A stretch of 64,000 bases of DNA. Source: Streptomyces griseicoloratus. Its GTDB lineage: Bacteria > Actinomycetota > Actinomycetes > Streptomycetales > Streptomycetaceae. Position numbers and translations under genes: made by a program. How positions within the stretch are numbered: position 1 is the first letter of the stretch; each line of letters starts with the position of its first letter. The notes below the pieces were generated by a model. That model did no database searches. It was not told the origin of the DNA and saw only the letters and a program-made list of their open reading frames with translations. Positions 47,016 to 55,745 of this stretch are shown piece by piece. The DNA is taken from contig NZ_JACVQF010000181.1 of NCBI RefSeq assembly GCF_014534645.1, positions 1 to 64,000 of the forward strand, written 5' to 3'.

Positions 47016-47882
47016 TCAGGAGTCCTCGTGCGGCGCCCGGGCCGGCTGGTCGGACGCCCCGGCGTCCCCCCGCCCGGCGGTTTTCCCGTCGCCCGCCCGG
47101 TCGCGGCCCAGCACCTTGCCGACCCGCTCGCCCACGCCCCAGGTGGTGACTCGCCACAGGGCCTCCACCAGGATGTCCCGGCTCATCTTGGAGTCGCCCA
47201 GTTCCCGCTCGACGAACGTGATGGGGACCTCGACGACGTGATAGCCGGCCTTGATCGCGCGGCGGGCGAGGTCGACCTGGAAGCAGTAGCCCTGGGAGGC
47301 GACGTCGTCCAGGCCGAGCCCCTCCAGGGTCTCCCGGCGGAAGGCACGGTAGCCGCCCGTGATGTCGCGCAGTGGCAGGTCGAGCGCGAGGCGGGAGTAC
47401 AGGCTGCCGCCGCGGGAGATGAACTCGCGGGACTTGGGCCAGTTCACCACCCGGCCGCCCGGCACCCACCGGGAGCCGAGCACGAGGTCGGCGCCCTTCA
47501 GGGCGGTCAGCAGGCGGGGCAGCTCCTCCGGCTGGTGGGAGCCGTCGGCGTCCATCTCGACCAGCACGCCGTAGCCGCGTTCCAGACCCCAGCGGAAGCC
47601 CGCGAGATAGGCCGCGCCCAGCCCCTCCTTGCCCTTGCGGTGCAGGACGTGGACGTGGTCGTCCTCGGCGGCGAGTTCGTCGGCGAGCTTGCCGGTGCCG
47701 TCGGGGCTGTTGTCGTCGGCCACCAGAACGTGCGCCTCGGGGACCGCCTCGCGCACGCGGCCGACGATCGCCTTGATGTTCTCCGCCTCGTTGTAGGTCG
47801 GGATGATCACCAGGGCCGTGCCCAGGGGGCCGAACCGCCTCCCCTGGCCCGCTGCCGCGGGAGTCCCCTCGCCGTCGTTCAC
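47016..47882 (-). CDS. ppm1: Polyprenol monophosphomannose synthase
   Basis: A 288-residue GT2 glycosyltransferase that moves mannose from GDP-mannose to polyprenyl phosphate, giving the donor for protein O-mannosylation and lipoglycans. Visible marks are VIIPTYNEAENI, the DDNSPDGT motif, EMDADGSHQPEELP with the metal-binding DxD, GSRWVPGGRVVNWP, and the acceptor-side GYRAFRRETL and ITFVERELGDSKMS. There is no fused acyltransferase half as in Mycobacterium; the single-domain form is usual in Streptomyces. The GTG start at 47882 has AAGGGG upstream. The acidic tail after residue 255 is variable. Confidence 0.93.
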   Translation of the reverse strand: MNDGEGTPAAAGQGRRFGPLGTALVIIPTYNEAENIKAIVGRVREAVPEAHVLVADDNSPDGTGKLADELAAEDDHVHVLHRKGKEGLGAAYLAGFRWGLERGYGVLVEMDADGSHQPEELPRLLTALKGADLVLGSRWVPGGRVVNWPKSREFISRGGSLYSRLALDLPLRDITGGYRAFRRETLEGLGLDDVASQGYCFQVDLARRAIKAGYHVVEVPITFVERELGDSKMSRDILVEALWRVTTWGVGERVGKVLGRDRAGDGKTAGRGDAGASDQPARAPHEDS

Positions 47883-48405
47883 TGCTGCCCCTTCATGTCC
47901 GTACGCAGGGAACCACCATAGTGGCCACGGCCTGCGCCGACGCGACAGGACGCCCGTCTGGTGGTGTCGATTCCGCAGGACCTGGGTAGGACTGCACTTT
48001 TCGGACCGCTCCCCGGCGGATGGGGGCCCGGCGCCCTTCGGGCCGACCTGGGACCCGCTGGCTGCGGATCGACCGAAAGCCGTTGTCTACTGAGCGCCCG
48101 GGCCCCACCCGGGTCACACCTCCCGACCGGCCGGAACGTTCCCCCGTCGCCGCGCGAGCACTGAGCCTGGCTCCCAGTGGCGGTGCCCCGGTGCGGCACA
48201 CCGCCCCTGACCCAGCGGCGCCGCGACGAGTGCGCGGAGGTTCCCCGGTCGGGCGTCCGGTGGTGGACTCGCCGAACCTATCGGCCCCCCGCCGTCGGCT
48301 GTCAACAGTCGTTCGACCTGCGACTCCTGTGGCAATCCCCAGGTCAGCGCGGAGGACGCGCAGGTGGGGCGGAACCGAAGATCATCGCCCCGTCGGCGGT
48401 GGAGA
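47883..48405. other. Long intergenic region upstream of ppm1
   Basis: About 520 bases without a convincing gene. On the minus strand a promoter-like TTGACA (48305-48300) is followed after 18 bases by ATAGGT, which would give ppm1 a leader of nearly 400 bases. Several GC-rich inverted repeats occur, for example around GGCGGTGCC...GGCACACCGCC (48180-48207). No RNA family is recognised. Confidence 0.45.
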
Positions 48406-50010
48406 TCACTCGCCCGGCCGTACGTACACCGTCCGGCCGCCGACGACGGTGCGCAGGCAGACGGGCAGGTCCCGGCCCGGGGAGAGATCGGGCAGGCCGG
48501 GGGTGCCGGAGCGCGGATCGGTCGACCACCGGGCCACCCGGTCGTCGGGGGCGTGGACCACCAGTTCGCCGGTGCGCCACACCGCGTAGTCGGCGGGTGC
48601 GCCCGGTACCAGGACGCCCGCGTCGTCGCGTCCGATCGCCCGCCAGCCGCCGCGCGTGTGCGCCGTGAAGGCCGCGCGCACCGAGACACGGTGCTCGGGC
48701 GTGCGGTGGAAGGCGGCGGCCCGGACGGTGCCCCACGGGTCGAGGGGCGTGACCGGGCTGTCGGAGCCGAAGGCGAGCGGGACGCCGGCGCGCAGCAGGG
48801 CGGCGAAGGGGTTGAGGGTGCGGGCCCGCTCGGGACCGAGGCGCCGGGCGTACATGCCCTCCTCGCCGCCCCACAGCGCGTCGAAGGCGGGCTGGACGGA
48901 GGCCGTCAGGCCGAGTTCGGCGAAGGCCGCGATCGTCTCGGGGGTGAGCATCTCGGCGTGCTCGACGCGGTGGCGGGCGGCGCGGACACGGGCGAGGCCG
49001 ACCTTGTCGGCGGCGGCGCGCACGCCCTCCACGACGGCGGTGACGGCGGCGTCGCCGATGGCATGGAAGCCCGCCTGGAGGCCGGCCTCGCCGCAGGCGA
49101 CGACGTGGGCGGCGACGTCCGCGGCGTCCAGGTAGGCGGTGCCGGTGTGGCCGGCGTCGGCGTACGGCTGGTGCAGGCAGGCGGTGTGCGAGCCGAGGGC
49201 CCCGTCGACGAACAGGTCGCCGGCGGCGCCGGCCGCGCCCAGTTCGCGGGCCTTGTCGACGTCCTGCTCCGCCCAGTATCCGACCACCCGGGGGCCGGGC
49301 TCCTCGGCCGCCAGCTTCAGCAGACCCGTGAGGTCGTCCTCGGAGGAGATCTCCGGGCCTGCGCATTCGTGAACGGTGCCGATGCCGAGGGAGGCGGCGT
49401 GGGCGAGCGCGGCGCGCTGGGCCTCGGTGCGCTGGGCGGGGGTGACGGCCCCGAGGGCGGTGGCGCGTACGGCGTGGTGGGCGTCCGCGGTGAGCGGTCC
49501 GTCGGCGCGGCCCACGCCACCGGGGACCAGGTCCAGCAGGGCCGTCGTGACGACCGCCGAGTGGACGTCGATCCTGCTGAGGTAGAGGGGACGGCCGCCG
49601 GTGGCCTCGTCGAGTTCGGCGCGCGTCGGCGGCCGGCCGTCGGGCCAGCGCGAGGCGTCCCAGCCGTGGCCGAGCAGGACCCGGTCGTCCGGCCGGGCGG
49701 CGGCGAACTCCCGCACGAGGGCGAGGGCCGCCTGGAGGGTGGGGGCACCGGACAGGTCGAGGCCGGTGAGGGCGAGGCCGGTGGACGTGGTGTGCACGTG
49801 TGCGTCGGTGAACGCCGGGGTGACCAGGGCGCCGTCCAGGTCGATCACCTCGTCCACGCCGTCCGCGAAGGCGTCCGCGGCGCCTTCGGAGCCGACCCAG
49901 GCGACCTGGCCGCGCTCGACGACCATGGCCGTCGCGAAGGGGTCGGCGGGACTGTGGACTTCTCCACGGCGCAGCAGGACGGTCGTGGAGGGGGCGGATG
50001 ACTCACTCAT
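48406..50010 (-). CDS. YtcJ-like amidohydrolase
   Basis: A 534-residue amidohydrolase of the YtcJ/Amidohydro_3 group, a TIM-barrel metal hydrolase. Metal-binding features are VTPAFTDAHVHTTS (HxH after strand 1), GIGTVHECAGPE, GFHAIGDAAVTAV, RHRVEHAEMLTP and the late Asp in AFGSDSPVTPLDPW. The N- and C-terminal parts form the small beta domain (GALVTPAF and APADYAVWRTGELVV). Substrate is unknown. The ATG at 50010 has GAGGGGCGAG upstream at some distance. The Lrp-type regulator gene lies upstream on the same strand after 80 bases, perhaps unrelated. Confidence 0.88.
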   Translation of the reverse strand: MSESSAPSTTVLLRRGEVHSPADPFATAMVVERGQVAWVGSEGAADAFADGVDEVIDLDGALVTPAFTDAHVHTTSTGLALTGLDLSGAPTLQAALALVREFAAARPDDRVLLGHGWDASRWPDGRPPTRAELDEATGGRPLYLSRIDVHSAVVTTALLDLVPGGVGRADGPLTADAHHAVRATALGAVTPAQRTEAQRAALAHAASLGIGTVHECAGPEISSEDDLTGLLKLAAEEPGPRVVGYWAEQDVDKARELGAAGAAGDLFVDGALGSHTACLHQPYADAGHTGTAYLDAADVAAHVVACGEAGLQAGFHAIGDAAVTAVVEGVRAAADKVGLARVRAARHRVEHAEMLTPETIAAFAELGLTASVQPAFDALWGGEEGMYARRLGPERARTLNPFAALLRAGVPLAFGSDSPVTPLDPWGTVRAAAFHRTPEHRVSVRAAFTAHTRGGWRAIGRDDAGVLVPGAPADYAVWRTGELVVHAPDDRVARWSTDPRSGTPGLPDLSPGRDLPVCLRTVVGGRTVYVRPGE

Positions 50011-50090
50011 GGGCACCAGTCTCGCCCCTCGGGCGGACCGGCCGGCACGCAGGTCGCCCCCGCGGGGGGGGGCGTGCGCGCCCCGGGCGG

Positions 50091-50531
50091 TCAGATCCGC
50101 GGCGGACGGGCCTCGTACGGCGTGGACAGCACCACCGTCGTGCGCGTCGACACCCCGGCGAGGGAGCGCAGCCGGGCGAGCAGTTCCTCCAGCTCGTGCG
50201 GGGTGGCCACGCGCACCTTGAGGATGTAGTTCTCGTCGCCCGCCACGCTGTGGCAGGCCTCGATCTCGGGCACGCCGGCCAGGCGGTCGGCGATGTCGTC
50301 GGGGGCGCTGGGATCGAACGGTTTCACCGAGATGAAGGCGGTCAGCGGCAGCCCGACGGCCTCCGGGTCGACGACCGCGGCGTAACCGCGGATGACACCA
50401 CGCTGCTCCAGCCGCCGCACCCGCTGGTGCACGGCCGACGTGGACAGGCCCGTGGCCTTGCCCAGGTCGGTGTAGCTCATCCGCCCGTCCTTGACGAGCA
50501 GCTGCACGATCTGTCGGTCCAGCTCCTCCAT
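50091..50531 (-). CDS. Lrp/AsnC family regulator
   Basis: A 146-residue Lrp/AsnC transcription regulator with an N-terminal helix-turn-helix (LDRQIVQLLVKDGRMSYTDLGKATGLSTSAVHQRVRRLEQRGVIRGY) and a C-terminal RAM domain (FISVKPFDPSAPDDIADRLAGVPEIEACHSVAGDENYILKV, then VSTRTTVVLSTPYEARPP). It probably binds an amino acid as an octamer. The ATG at 50531 starts the usual MEELDRQIVQLL. A G9 tract at 50064-50072 lies just after its stop. Confidence 0.93.
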   Translation of the reverse strand: MEELDRQIVQLLVKDGRMSYTDLGKATGLSTSAVHQRVRRLEQRGVIRGYAAVVDPEAVGLPLTAFISVKPFDPSAPDDIADRLAGVPEIEACHSVAGDENYILKVRVATPHELEELLARLRSLAGVSTRTTVVLSTPYEARPPRI

Positions 50532-50791
50532 GGCGCAAGAACCTACAGTGCGCTTGACCTCCTCGGATACCTGAGCAGCGAGGTCATACCCGGTTCGTGA
50601 TGTGACGGGGGCCGGCCGCCGGTCGGCGGCGGATCCGGCGCACGGGCACCTGCGAGGGGCATGTGACCAACGCCACACCCCTGGAGCCGTCTCCGTGATG
50701 TTCTCGTGATTACCGCCGAGGGGGGACGGGAAGTGCTTGGTGTGGTCGAGGCCGCAGTGCCTTCACGGCCCAGCCCGAGGGGGAGAATCCC

Positions 50792-51229
50792 ATGCAGAGT
50801 CTTAAGCGCCCTGGTCGTACCGCGCCCAAGCGGCAGCAGCCCGTCGTCGAGCCCGAGCCGGAGTGCGTCGAACCCGACGCCTTCGACGAGGACGAGCTCG
50901 ACGCGTACGACACCTTCGAGATGTACCGGGTGATCTGCCCGGACTGCGCGCAGCCCATCGCGCTGCTGGCGGACGAGGAGATCCTGCCGGAGCACGCGCT
51001 GTGCGCCTCGCCGTGGAACCCGTTCGGGTTGACGGTCTGCACCGGCACCGGCCGCCGGGCCACCGACGCCCGCCCCGCGGACGAGTCCTTCCGGCCCCAT
51101 GAGCAGGACACGGCGCTTCTGTTGACGCTCCCTCAGGGGCTCGACTGGCGGACGCAGCCCTTCTCCCACGTCGGCGGCCCGGGCTCGCGCCCGATGCGCG
51201 TGCCGGCGATGCGGCGCAACGCCGCCTGA
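50792..51229 (+). CDS. Conserved small protein with a Cys-rich motif
   Basis: A 145-residue soluble protein. The first 45 residues are acidic (DEDELDAYDTFEMYRV). Four cysteines, in CPDCAQPIALLADE, HALCASP and LTVCTGTG, could bind a zinc ion. GGGGGAG lies about 8 bases before the ATG. It is divergent from the Lrp gene and followed by a strong hairpin, so it is its own transcription unit. No family with known function is recognised. Confidence 0.8.
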   Translation: MQSLKRPGRTAPKRQQPVVEPEPECVEPDAFDEDELDAYDTFEMYRVICPDCAQPIALLADEEILPEHALCASPWNPFGLTVCTGTGRRATDARPADESFRPHEQDTALLLTLPQGLDWRTQPFSHVGGPGSRPMRVPAMRRNAA

Positions 51230-51268
51230 GCGTCCGCCGTCCGCGAGGACACCGCTCGATTCCGTCGA

Positions 51269-51314
51269 CCGGCCCGCGCCACGGCCCCCGAGGGGCTGCC
51301 GTGGCGCGGGCCGG
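51269..51314 (+). terminator. Strong hairpin terminator
   Basis: A perfect 17-bp stem, CCGGCCCGCGCCACGGC pairing with GCCGTGGCGCGGGCCGG, with a 12-base loop, 40 bases after the stop of the Cys-rich small protein. Confidence 0.9.
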
Positions 51315-51463
51315 CGCGTTGGCCCGGAGCAAGGAGGCCGCGCACCGGCCGGGGGGACTCGGAGAGGGGCGGCGGCAACCGGCACCCGGTGGCGGACGCC
51401 CGCGAACTCACGCCCGATTCCGCGGGCCGGTGACCTGTCCGCGCTCCCCCGCGTTGCCCGGGT

Positions 51464-51709
51464 ATGACCGCCACGTACTCAGCGACCGGGAGCCGACGCC
51501 GCGTGTTCGTCCCGGTGCCCGCGGGAGCGGTCCCGCCGGCGCCCCAGCTCCCGGACCCGCCGATCTACCGCGAGCTGATGCGGACCTGGGCCGACCGCGG
51601 CCGTACCCTGCCCGGGCGGGACGACCCGGAGTGGGTCAGGCTCGCGGCGCTCCCGCACGGACTCGGTGACTTCAACGTGCCTCGGGACCCGCGAGGTGAC
51701 GGGCGATGA
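51464..51709 (+). CDS. Small hypothetical protein
   Basis: An 81-residue protein whose central part (PIYRELMRTWADRGRTLPGRDDPEWVRLAALP) is a well-formed amphipathic segment with typical Streptomyces codon use. No strong ribosome-binding site precedes the ATG. Its 3' end overlaps the end of the convergent acyl-CoA dehydrogenase gene by 38 bases, which is unusual, so the true end or the gene itself is less certain. Confidence 0.5.
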   Translation: MTATYSATGSRRRVFVPVPAGAVPPAPQLPDPPIYRELMRTWADRGRTLPGRDDPEWVRLAALPHGLGDFNVPRDPRGDGR

Positions 51710-52844
51710 CCATCCGCTGGATCTGATTGGTGCCCTCGACGATCTGCAGGACCTTGGCCTCGCGCATGTACCGCTCGGCGGGGAAGTCCGCGGTGTAGCC
51801 GTAGCCGCCGAGGATCTGCACGGCGTCGGTGGTGACCCGCATCGCCGTGTCGGTGCAGTGCAGCTTGGCCATCGCGGCCTGCTTGGCGAACGGCAGCCCG
51901 GCGTCGCGCAGCCGTGCGGCCGCGAGGTACAGCGCGCGGCCGGCCTCGATCTGGGTGGCCATGTCGGCGAGCATGAAGCGCAGCCCCTGGAAGTCGGCGA
52001 TCGGCTTGCCGAACTGCCGCCGCTCCGTCGCGTAGCCCACCGCCTCGTCCAGCGCGGCCTGGGCCACGCCGATCGCGCAGGCGGCGATGCCGAGCCGCCC
52101 GGAGTCGAGGGCGGACAGCGCGATGGTGAAGCCCTGGCCCTCCTCGCCGAGGCGCCGGGAGTCGGGGACCCGCACGCCGTCGAAGTGCACCTGGGCGGTG
52201 GGCGAGCCCTTCAGCCCCATCTTCTTCTCGGGCACCGCGGAGCTGAGCCCTTCGGCGTCGCCGGGGACCAGGAAGGCGGTGATGCCGCGCGGGCCCTCCT
52301 CCCCCGTGCGTGCCATCACGGTGTAGAAGTCGGCGATGCCGCCGTGCGTGATCCAGGCCTTGGTGCCGGTGATCACCCAGTCGTCGCCGTCGCGCACGGC
52401 CTTGGTGCGCAGGGATGCGGCGTCCGAGCCGGAGGCGGGTTCGGAGAGGCAGTAGGCGCCGAGCAGACCGCCGCCGAGCATCGCGGGCAGGTGCTCGACC
52501 TGCTGTTCCTTGGTGCCGTGGGCGGCGAGTGCGTAGGAGGCGAGGGTGTGCACGCTGACGCCGAGACCGACGGTGAGCCGGGCCGCGGCGAGCTCTTCGA
52601 GGACCTGGAGGTAGACCTCGTAGGGCTGCTCCCCGCCGCCGTACTCGGCGTCGTAGGGCAGGCCGAGCAGGCCGGAGTCGGAGAGCAGGGCGAAGACCTC
52701 GCGCGGGAAGCGTCCGGCGTCCTCCTCCTCGGCCGCCTTCGGGGCGATCTCGCGCTGCGCGATGTCGCGGACGAGCGAGATCAGGTCCCGTGCCTCGTCC
52801 GTGGGCAGTTGCCGGTCCACCGGCTGCGGGGCGCGGTCGGGCAT
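51672..52844 (-). CDS. Acyl-CoA dehydrogenase
   Basis: A 390-residue flavoprotein that introduces a trans-2,3 double bond into acyl-CoA. Domain marks are GLLGLPYDAEYGGG, the FAD-contacting LGAYCLSEPASGSDAASLRT and WITHGG, the catalytic-Glu region YMREAKVLQIVEGTNQIQRMVIARHL near the C-terminus (Glu in VEGT), and RRQFGKPIADFQGLRFMLADM. GGAGGAG lies before the ATG at 52844. The TetR-type regulator 53026-53697 is just upstream on the same strand and probably controls it. Chain-length specificity cannot be told. Confidence 0.93.
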   Translation of the reverse strand: MPDRAPQPVDRQLPTDEARDLISLVRDIAQREIAPKAAEEEDAGRFPREVFALLSDSGLLGLPYDAEYGGGEQPYEVYLQVLEELAAARLTVGLGVSVHTLASYALAAHGTKEQQVEHLPAMLGGGLLGAYCLSEPASGSDAASLRTKAVRDGDDWVITGTKAWITHGGIADFYTVMARTGEEGPRGITAFLVPGDAEGLSSAVPEKKMGLKGSPTAQVHFDGVRVPDSRRLGEEGQGFTIALSALDSGRLGIAACAIGVAQAALDEAVGYATERRQFGKPIADFQGLRFMLADMATQIEAGRALYLAAARLRDAGLPFAKQAAMAKLHCTDTAMRVTTDAVQILGGYGYTADFPAERYMREAKVLQIVEGTNQIQRMVIARHLAGPEAR

Positions 52845-53025
52845 GGCGACGCTCTCCTCCCTGTCGGGCACATCGGCGGACGTGCGCCTTGGGTGGAGGC
52901 GGCTCCGCCGGGTCGTTCCGGGCCTGGCCGATGCTCGCACTCCCGGGTCACGGAAGCGGCTGACCAGCGGCTGTGCGCTGTGAGTATGCCCGATCGGAGG
53001 CACGGAGTCACCAGTTAACGACCGC

Positions 53026-53697
53026 TCACTTCAAGAAATGTTCCCCTCGGCGGGCGGGCTCGGGAGCCGGGCACGAGGGGTCCATCTCCTCGATGGCCCG
53101 CAGGGTGCCGCCCAGCGTCCTGACCAGCAGATCGCGCATGGTCTCGCGGGGCAGCCGGGGGCAGCCGATCCAGTCCAGGGTGGCGCCCTCGACGCCGCAC
53201 ACCCAGGAGAGCAGGCCCGTACGGGCCAGCGGGCCGACGTCGCCGCGGCCGTACGCCCCCTCGGCGATGGTCGTGACGATCGCCTCGCGCACCTCGTCGC
53301 GGATGGCGTGCACCTCCGCGTCGAAGCCGACGCCGCCGCTGACGATGGTGCGGTAGGCGGCCTGGTTGTGCTCGGCGTAGCGCAGGTAGCCGTCGATGGT
53401 GCGGTGGACCCGGTCCACGGGCGGCAGGTCGAGGCCGCTCGCGGCGAAGGCGACCAGGCCGGCGACGGAGTCCTGGATGATCGCCAGGTAGTAGCCGCGC
53501 TTGGACCCGAAGTAGTAGTAGATCAGCCCCTTGGCGACATGCGCCTGTCGGGCGATGTCGTCCATCGAGAGCGCGTCGTACGACGTGTCGGCGAACAGCC
53601 TCCGCCCGATGGCGATGAGTTCGGCGCGGCGAGCCAGCGAGCGCTCGGTGCCGCGCGCCCGGGGACGGGTGCCGGCCCGCTGTTGACTGATATTCAA
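53026..53697 (-). CDS. TetR family regulator
   Basis: A 223-residue TetR-type repressor with the N-terminal helix-turn-helix AELIAIGRRLFADTSYDALSMDDIARQAHVAKGLIYYYFGSKRGYYLAI and a helical ligand domain. The TTG at 53697 is the first start in the open frame; its ribosome-binding site is poor, so the exact start is uncertain. It lies 181 bases upstream of the acyl-CoA dehydrogenase on the same strand, which suggests control of acyl-CoA metabolism by an acyl-CoA or fatty acid signal, as for many TetR regulators of such genes. Confidence 0.88.
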   Translation of the reverse strand: MNISQQRAGTRPRARGTERSLARRAELIAIGRRLFADTSYDALSMDDIARQAHVAKGLIYYYFGSKRGYYLAIIQDSVAGLVAFAASGLDLPPVDRVHRTIDGYLRYAEHNQAAYRTIVSGGVGFDAEVHAIRDEVREAIVTTIAEGAYGRGDVGPLARTGLLSWVCGVEGATLDWIGCPRLPRETMRDLLVRTLGGTLRAIEEMDPSCPAPEPARRGEHFLK

Positions 53698-53780
53698 TTT
53701 CGGCCCTGGATTCCTACGGAGTGCGGGACGTCCGCAGTATGGCAGGCCGGGCCGTGGCTCAGGTCACAGGCGGCCCACGG

Positions 53781-53921
53781 TCACAGCAGGCCGAGCTGGG
53801 CCACGAGCATCGCGATCACCACGACGAGGGTCCAGCCCATGACGTGTTCGAGGATCTTCGGGCCGTCGTCCTTGGGACCGCCGGTGCGGACGCGGGCGGC
53901 GGTGGCGGTGTGTGCGGTCAT
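53781..53921 (-). CDS. Small membrane protein (SCO1431-type)
   Basis: A 46-residue protein with a hydrophilic start (MTAHTATAARVRTGGPKDDGPKI) and a C-terminal transmembrane helix (VMGWTLVVVIAMLVAQLGLL). It matches from memory a small membrane protein family conserved in Streptomyces near this position. The ATG at 53921 has GAGAAG upstream. It is encoded alone between the TetR and C39-like peptidase genes. Function unknown. Confidence 0.7.
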   Translation of the reverse strand: MTAHTATAARVRTGGPKDDGPKILEHVMGWTLVVVIAMLVAQLGLL

Positions 53922-54107
53922 GGCTTCTCGCTGGTCTCGGACGTACCGGGTCGGTCGCGGACGCACCGGTTCGCTGTACGTCGGCGTACGGATGGACTTC
54001 CCCCCACCGATCCGTCCACCTTGCCACCGGAAACGGCGTCCGTGACAGAGACGTCGGTCACACGCCGAGGCCCCGGCAGTCTGCCGGGGCCTCGGAGCCG
54101 GAGCGGT

Positions 54108-55481
54108 TCAGCTCACGCCCACCGCGGCGAGCGCCTTGCGCTGGCGCGGGCTCGGCTGCGCGGGGAAGTACAGGTAGCAGACGCCGCCGGTGCCGGAGAC
54201 GACCTTGCCGCTGGCGTTGTACCGCTTGGTGCGCAGCCAGATGTTCTCCCACTCGCGCCGCTTGTAGACGCGGCGCACGGCCTCGTTGCTCGGCGAGGCG
54301 GGGTCGTTGGCGATCACGTCGCCGTCGGCGGTGAAGCCGATCACGGTCATCAGGTGGCCGGAGGTGCCGTAACCCGCCCCGGTGAGCTCCTTCTCCAGGA
54401 AGGACTGGGACGTTATGGCCGGGATGCCGGCCGCGATCAGCGTCTCCAGGTCGGTGAGGGAGCGGAGCCGGGTGACCACGCCCTGAAGGCCCGGGAAGGT
54501 GGCCGCGTAGGCGGCGTTGAACGGCCAGTTGCCGCAGCCGGCGTACTGGTAGTCGTACGTGTACCGGGCCGCGTGGCAGACCTGCGGGTCGGCGTAGGCC
54601 GGGTCGACCCAGGCCAGTTGGTCCTCGGTGAGCCGGCCGCCCCAGTACTCGATGATCATCTGCGAGGAGGTGGGGCTGCACCAGGCCTCGCCGCCGTTGT
54701 CGTACTCGGGGTACTGGCCCTTGTGGATCTCCTGCGAGTAGCGCGGGACGAGCAGTTCCTGGGCGAGGCCGGGCGTGGAGGCCGGGACCGTGAAGCGGTC
54801 GGGGATGTCGGAGCCCATGGCGCCGAGCCGCCAGACGGTGGGCGTCGCCCTGGTGCCGGGCCGGCGGTAGAGGGTGAGCCGGAGCCGGTAGGAGACCAGA
54901 CGCAGGCCGGTGGAGGCGTCGTCGATGGCGAAGGTGTCCGTCCAGACACTGCTCTTGCCGTCGCCCTGGTCGTCGACCGAGGTCCGGCGGATGTCCTGGT
55001 CGCCGGCCGCCCAGCGGCCCATCACGTACCAGGGGGTGTCCGTGCCGTCGGAGTAGGTGCCCTTGAGTTCGACCTGGAGCCAGGTGCCGGACGGGGTGTG
55101 GGCGTTCCAGGAGGCGATCGCCTCCGTCGAGGGCACGGCGAGCCGGTGGACGGGGGACGTCCAGACGGCGTACTCCCAGGTGGTGGTCTTGCCGGTGTGC
55201 GGGTCGGCGTAGTCGGTGGTGCCGGCGGGGGCGCCGATGACGACGCCGGGCCGGGTGCCCGCGACGGCACGGGTGCCCTGCGCGGTTCCGCCGCGCCAGT
55301 CGCGGAAGGTCGTCCAGGCGCGGTAGTCGACCGGGCTCGCCGCGGCGCCCCCGCGGGTCGCGGCGCGGGTGCCGGCGCCGGGCGCGGCCTCGGCGGCCGC
55401 CGGGGCGGCGCTGCCCGCGACGGCGGCCACGACTGCGGCGGCCAGGACGGTTCTGCGGGACGGCTGTTCGGCTCTGCTCAT
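54108..55481 (-). CDS. Tat-exported C39-like peptidase
   Basis: A 457-residue protein with a twin-arginine signal (SRRTVLAAAVVAAVAG) and a likely cleavage near residue 31. A beta-rich middle domain (about 50-250) precedes a papain-like C39 peptidase domain whose catalytic Cys is in GGEAWCSPTSSQMIIEYWGG, with His in TSGHLMTVIGF and Asp/Asn in VIANDPAS. It is probably a secreted cysteine peptidase acting on cell-wall peptides or small proteins. The ATG at 55481 starts the signal directly. No obvious operon partner is present. Confidence 0.9.
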   Translation of the reverse strand: MSRAEQPSRRTVLAAAVVAAVAGSAAPAAAEAAPGAGTRAATRGGAAASPVDYRAWTTFRDWRGGTAQGTRAVAGTRPGVVIGAPAGTTDYADPHTGKTTTWEYAVWTSPVHRLAVPSTEAIASWNAHTPSGTWLQVELKGTYSDGTDTPWYVMGRWAAGDQDIRRTSVDDQGDGKSSVWTDTFAIDDASTGLRLVSYRLRLTLYRRPGTRATPTVWRLGAMGSDIPDRFTVPASTPGLAQELLVPRYSQEIHKGQYPEYDNGGEAWCSPTSSQMIIEYWGGRLTEDQLAWVDPAYADPQVCHAARYTYDYQYAGCGNWPFNAAYAATFPGLQGVVTRLRSLTDLETLIAAGIPAITSQSFLEKELTGAGYGTSGHLMTVIGFTADGDVIANDPASPSNEAVRRVYKRREWENIWLRTKRYNASGKVVSGTGGVCYLYFPAQPSPRQRKALAAVGVS

Positions 55482-55745
55482 GGGCGGAAAACCCCCAGGT
55501 GTTCGAGTCGGGGCAGGTCCGTTGCACGGTTGTGCGCCAACTATGGCCGCAGAGGTCCGCTCCTGCCAGCGCTTTCGCCCACGCCACGCGTACGAATATT
55601 GGTGTCGACCACTGGCGTGAACCGGTACGGGGCCTGGTGCGTCCCGTCGGCCACCGGGGCGGGCCGGGTGCCGCGGGCGGCCGGTGCGGGCCGCCGTTAG
55701 AGTGCTCGGGACCGCCGTCCGCCCCTCCGCCCGCCAGGACCCGCC

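Noticed and set aside
55497-55520. GTTCGAGTC resembling a tRNA T-loop
   Set aside because: No pairing T-stem, anticodon arm or acceptor stem surrounds it.
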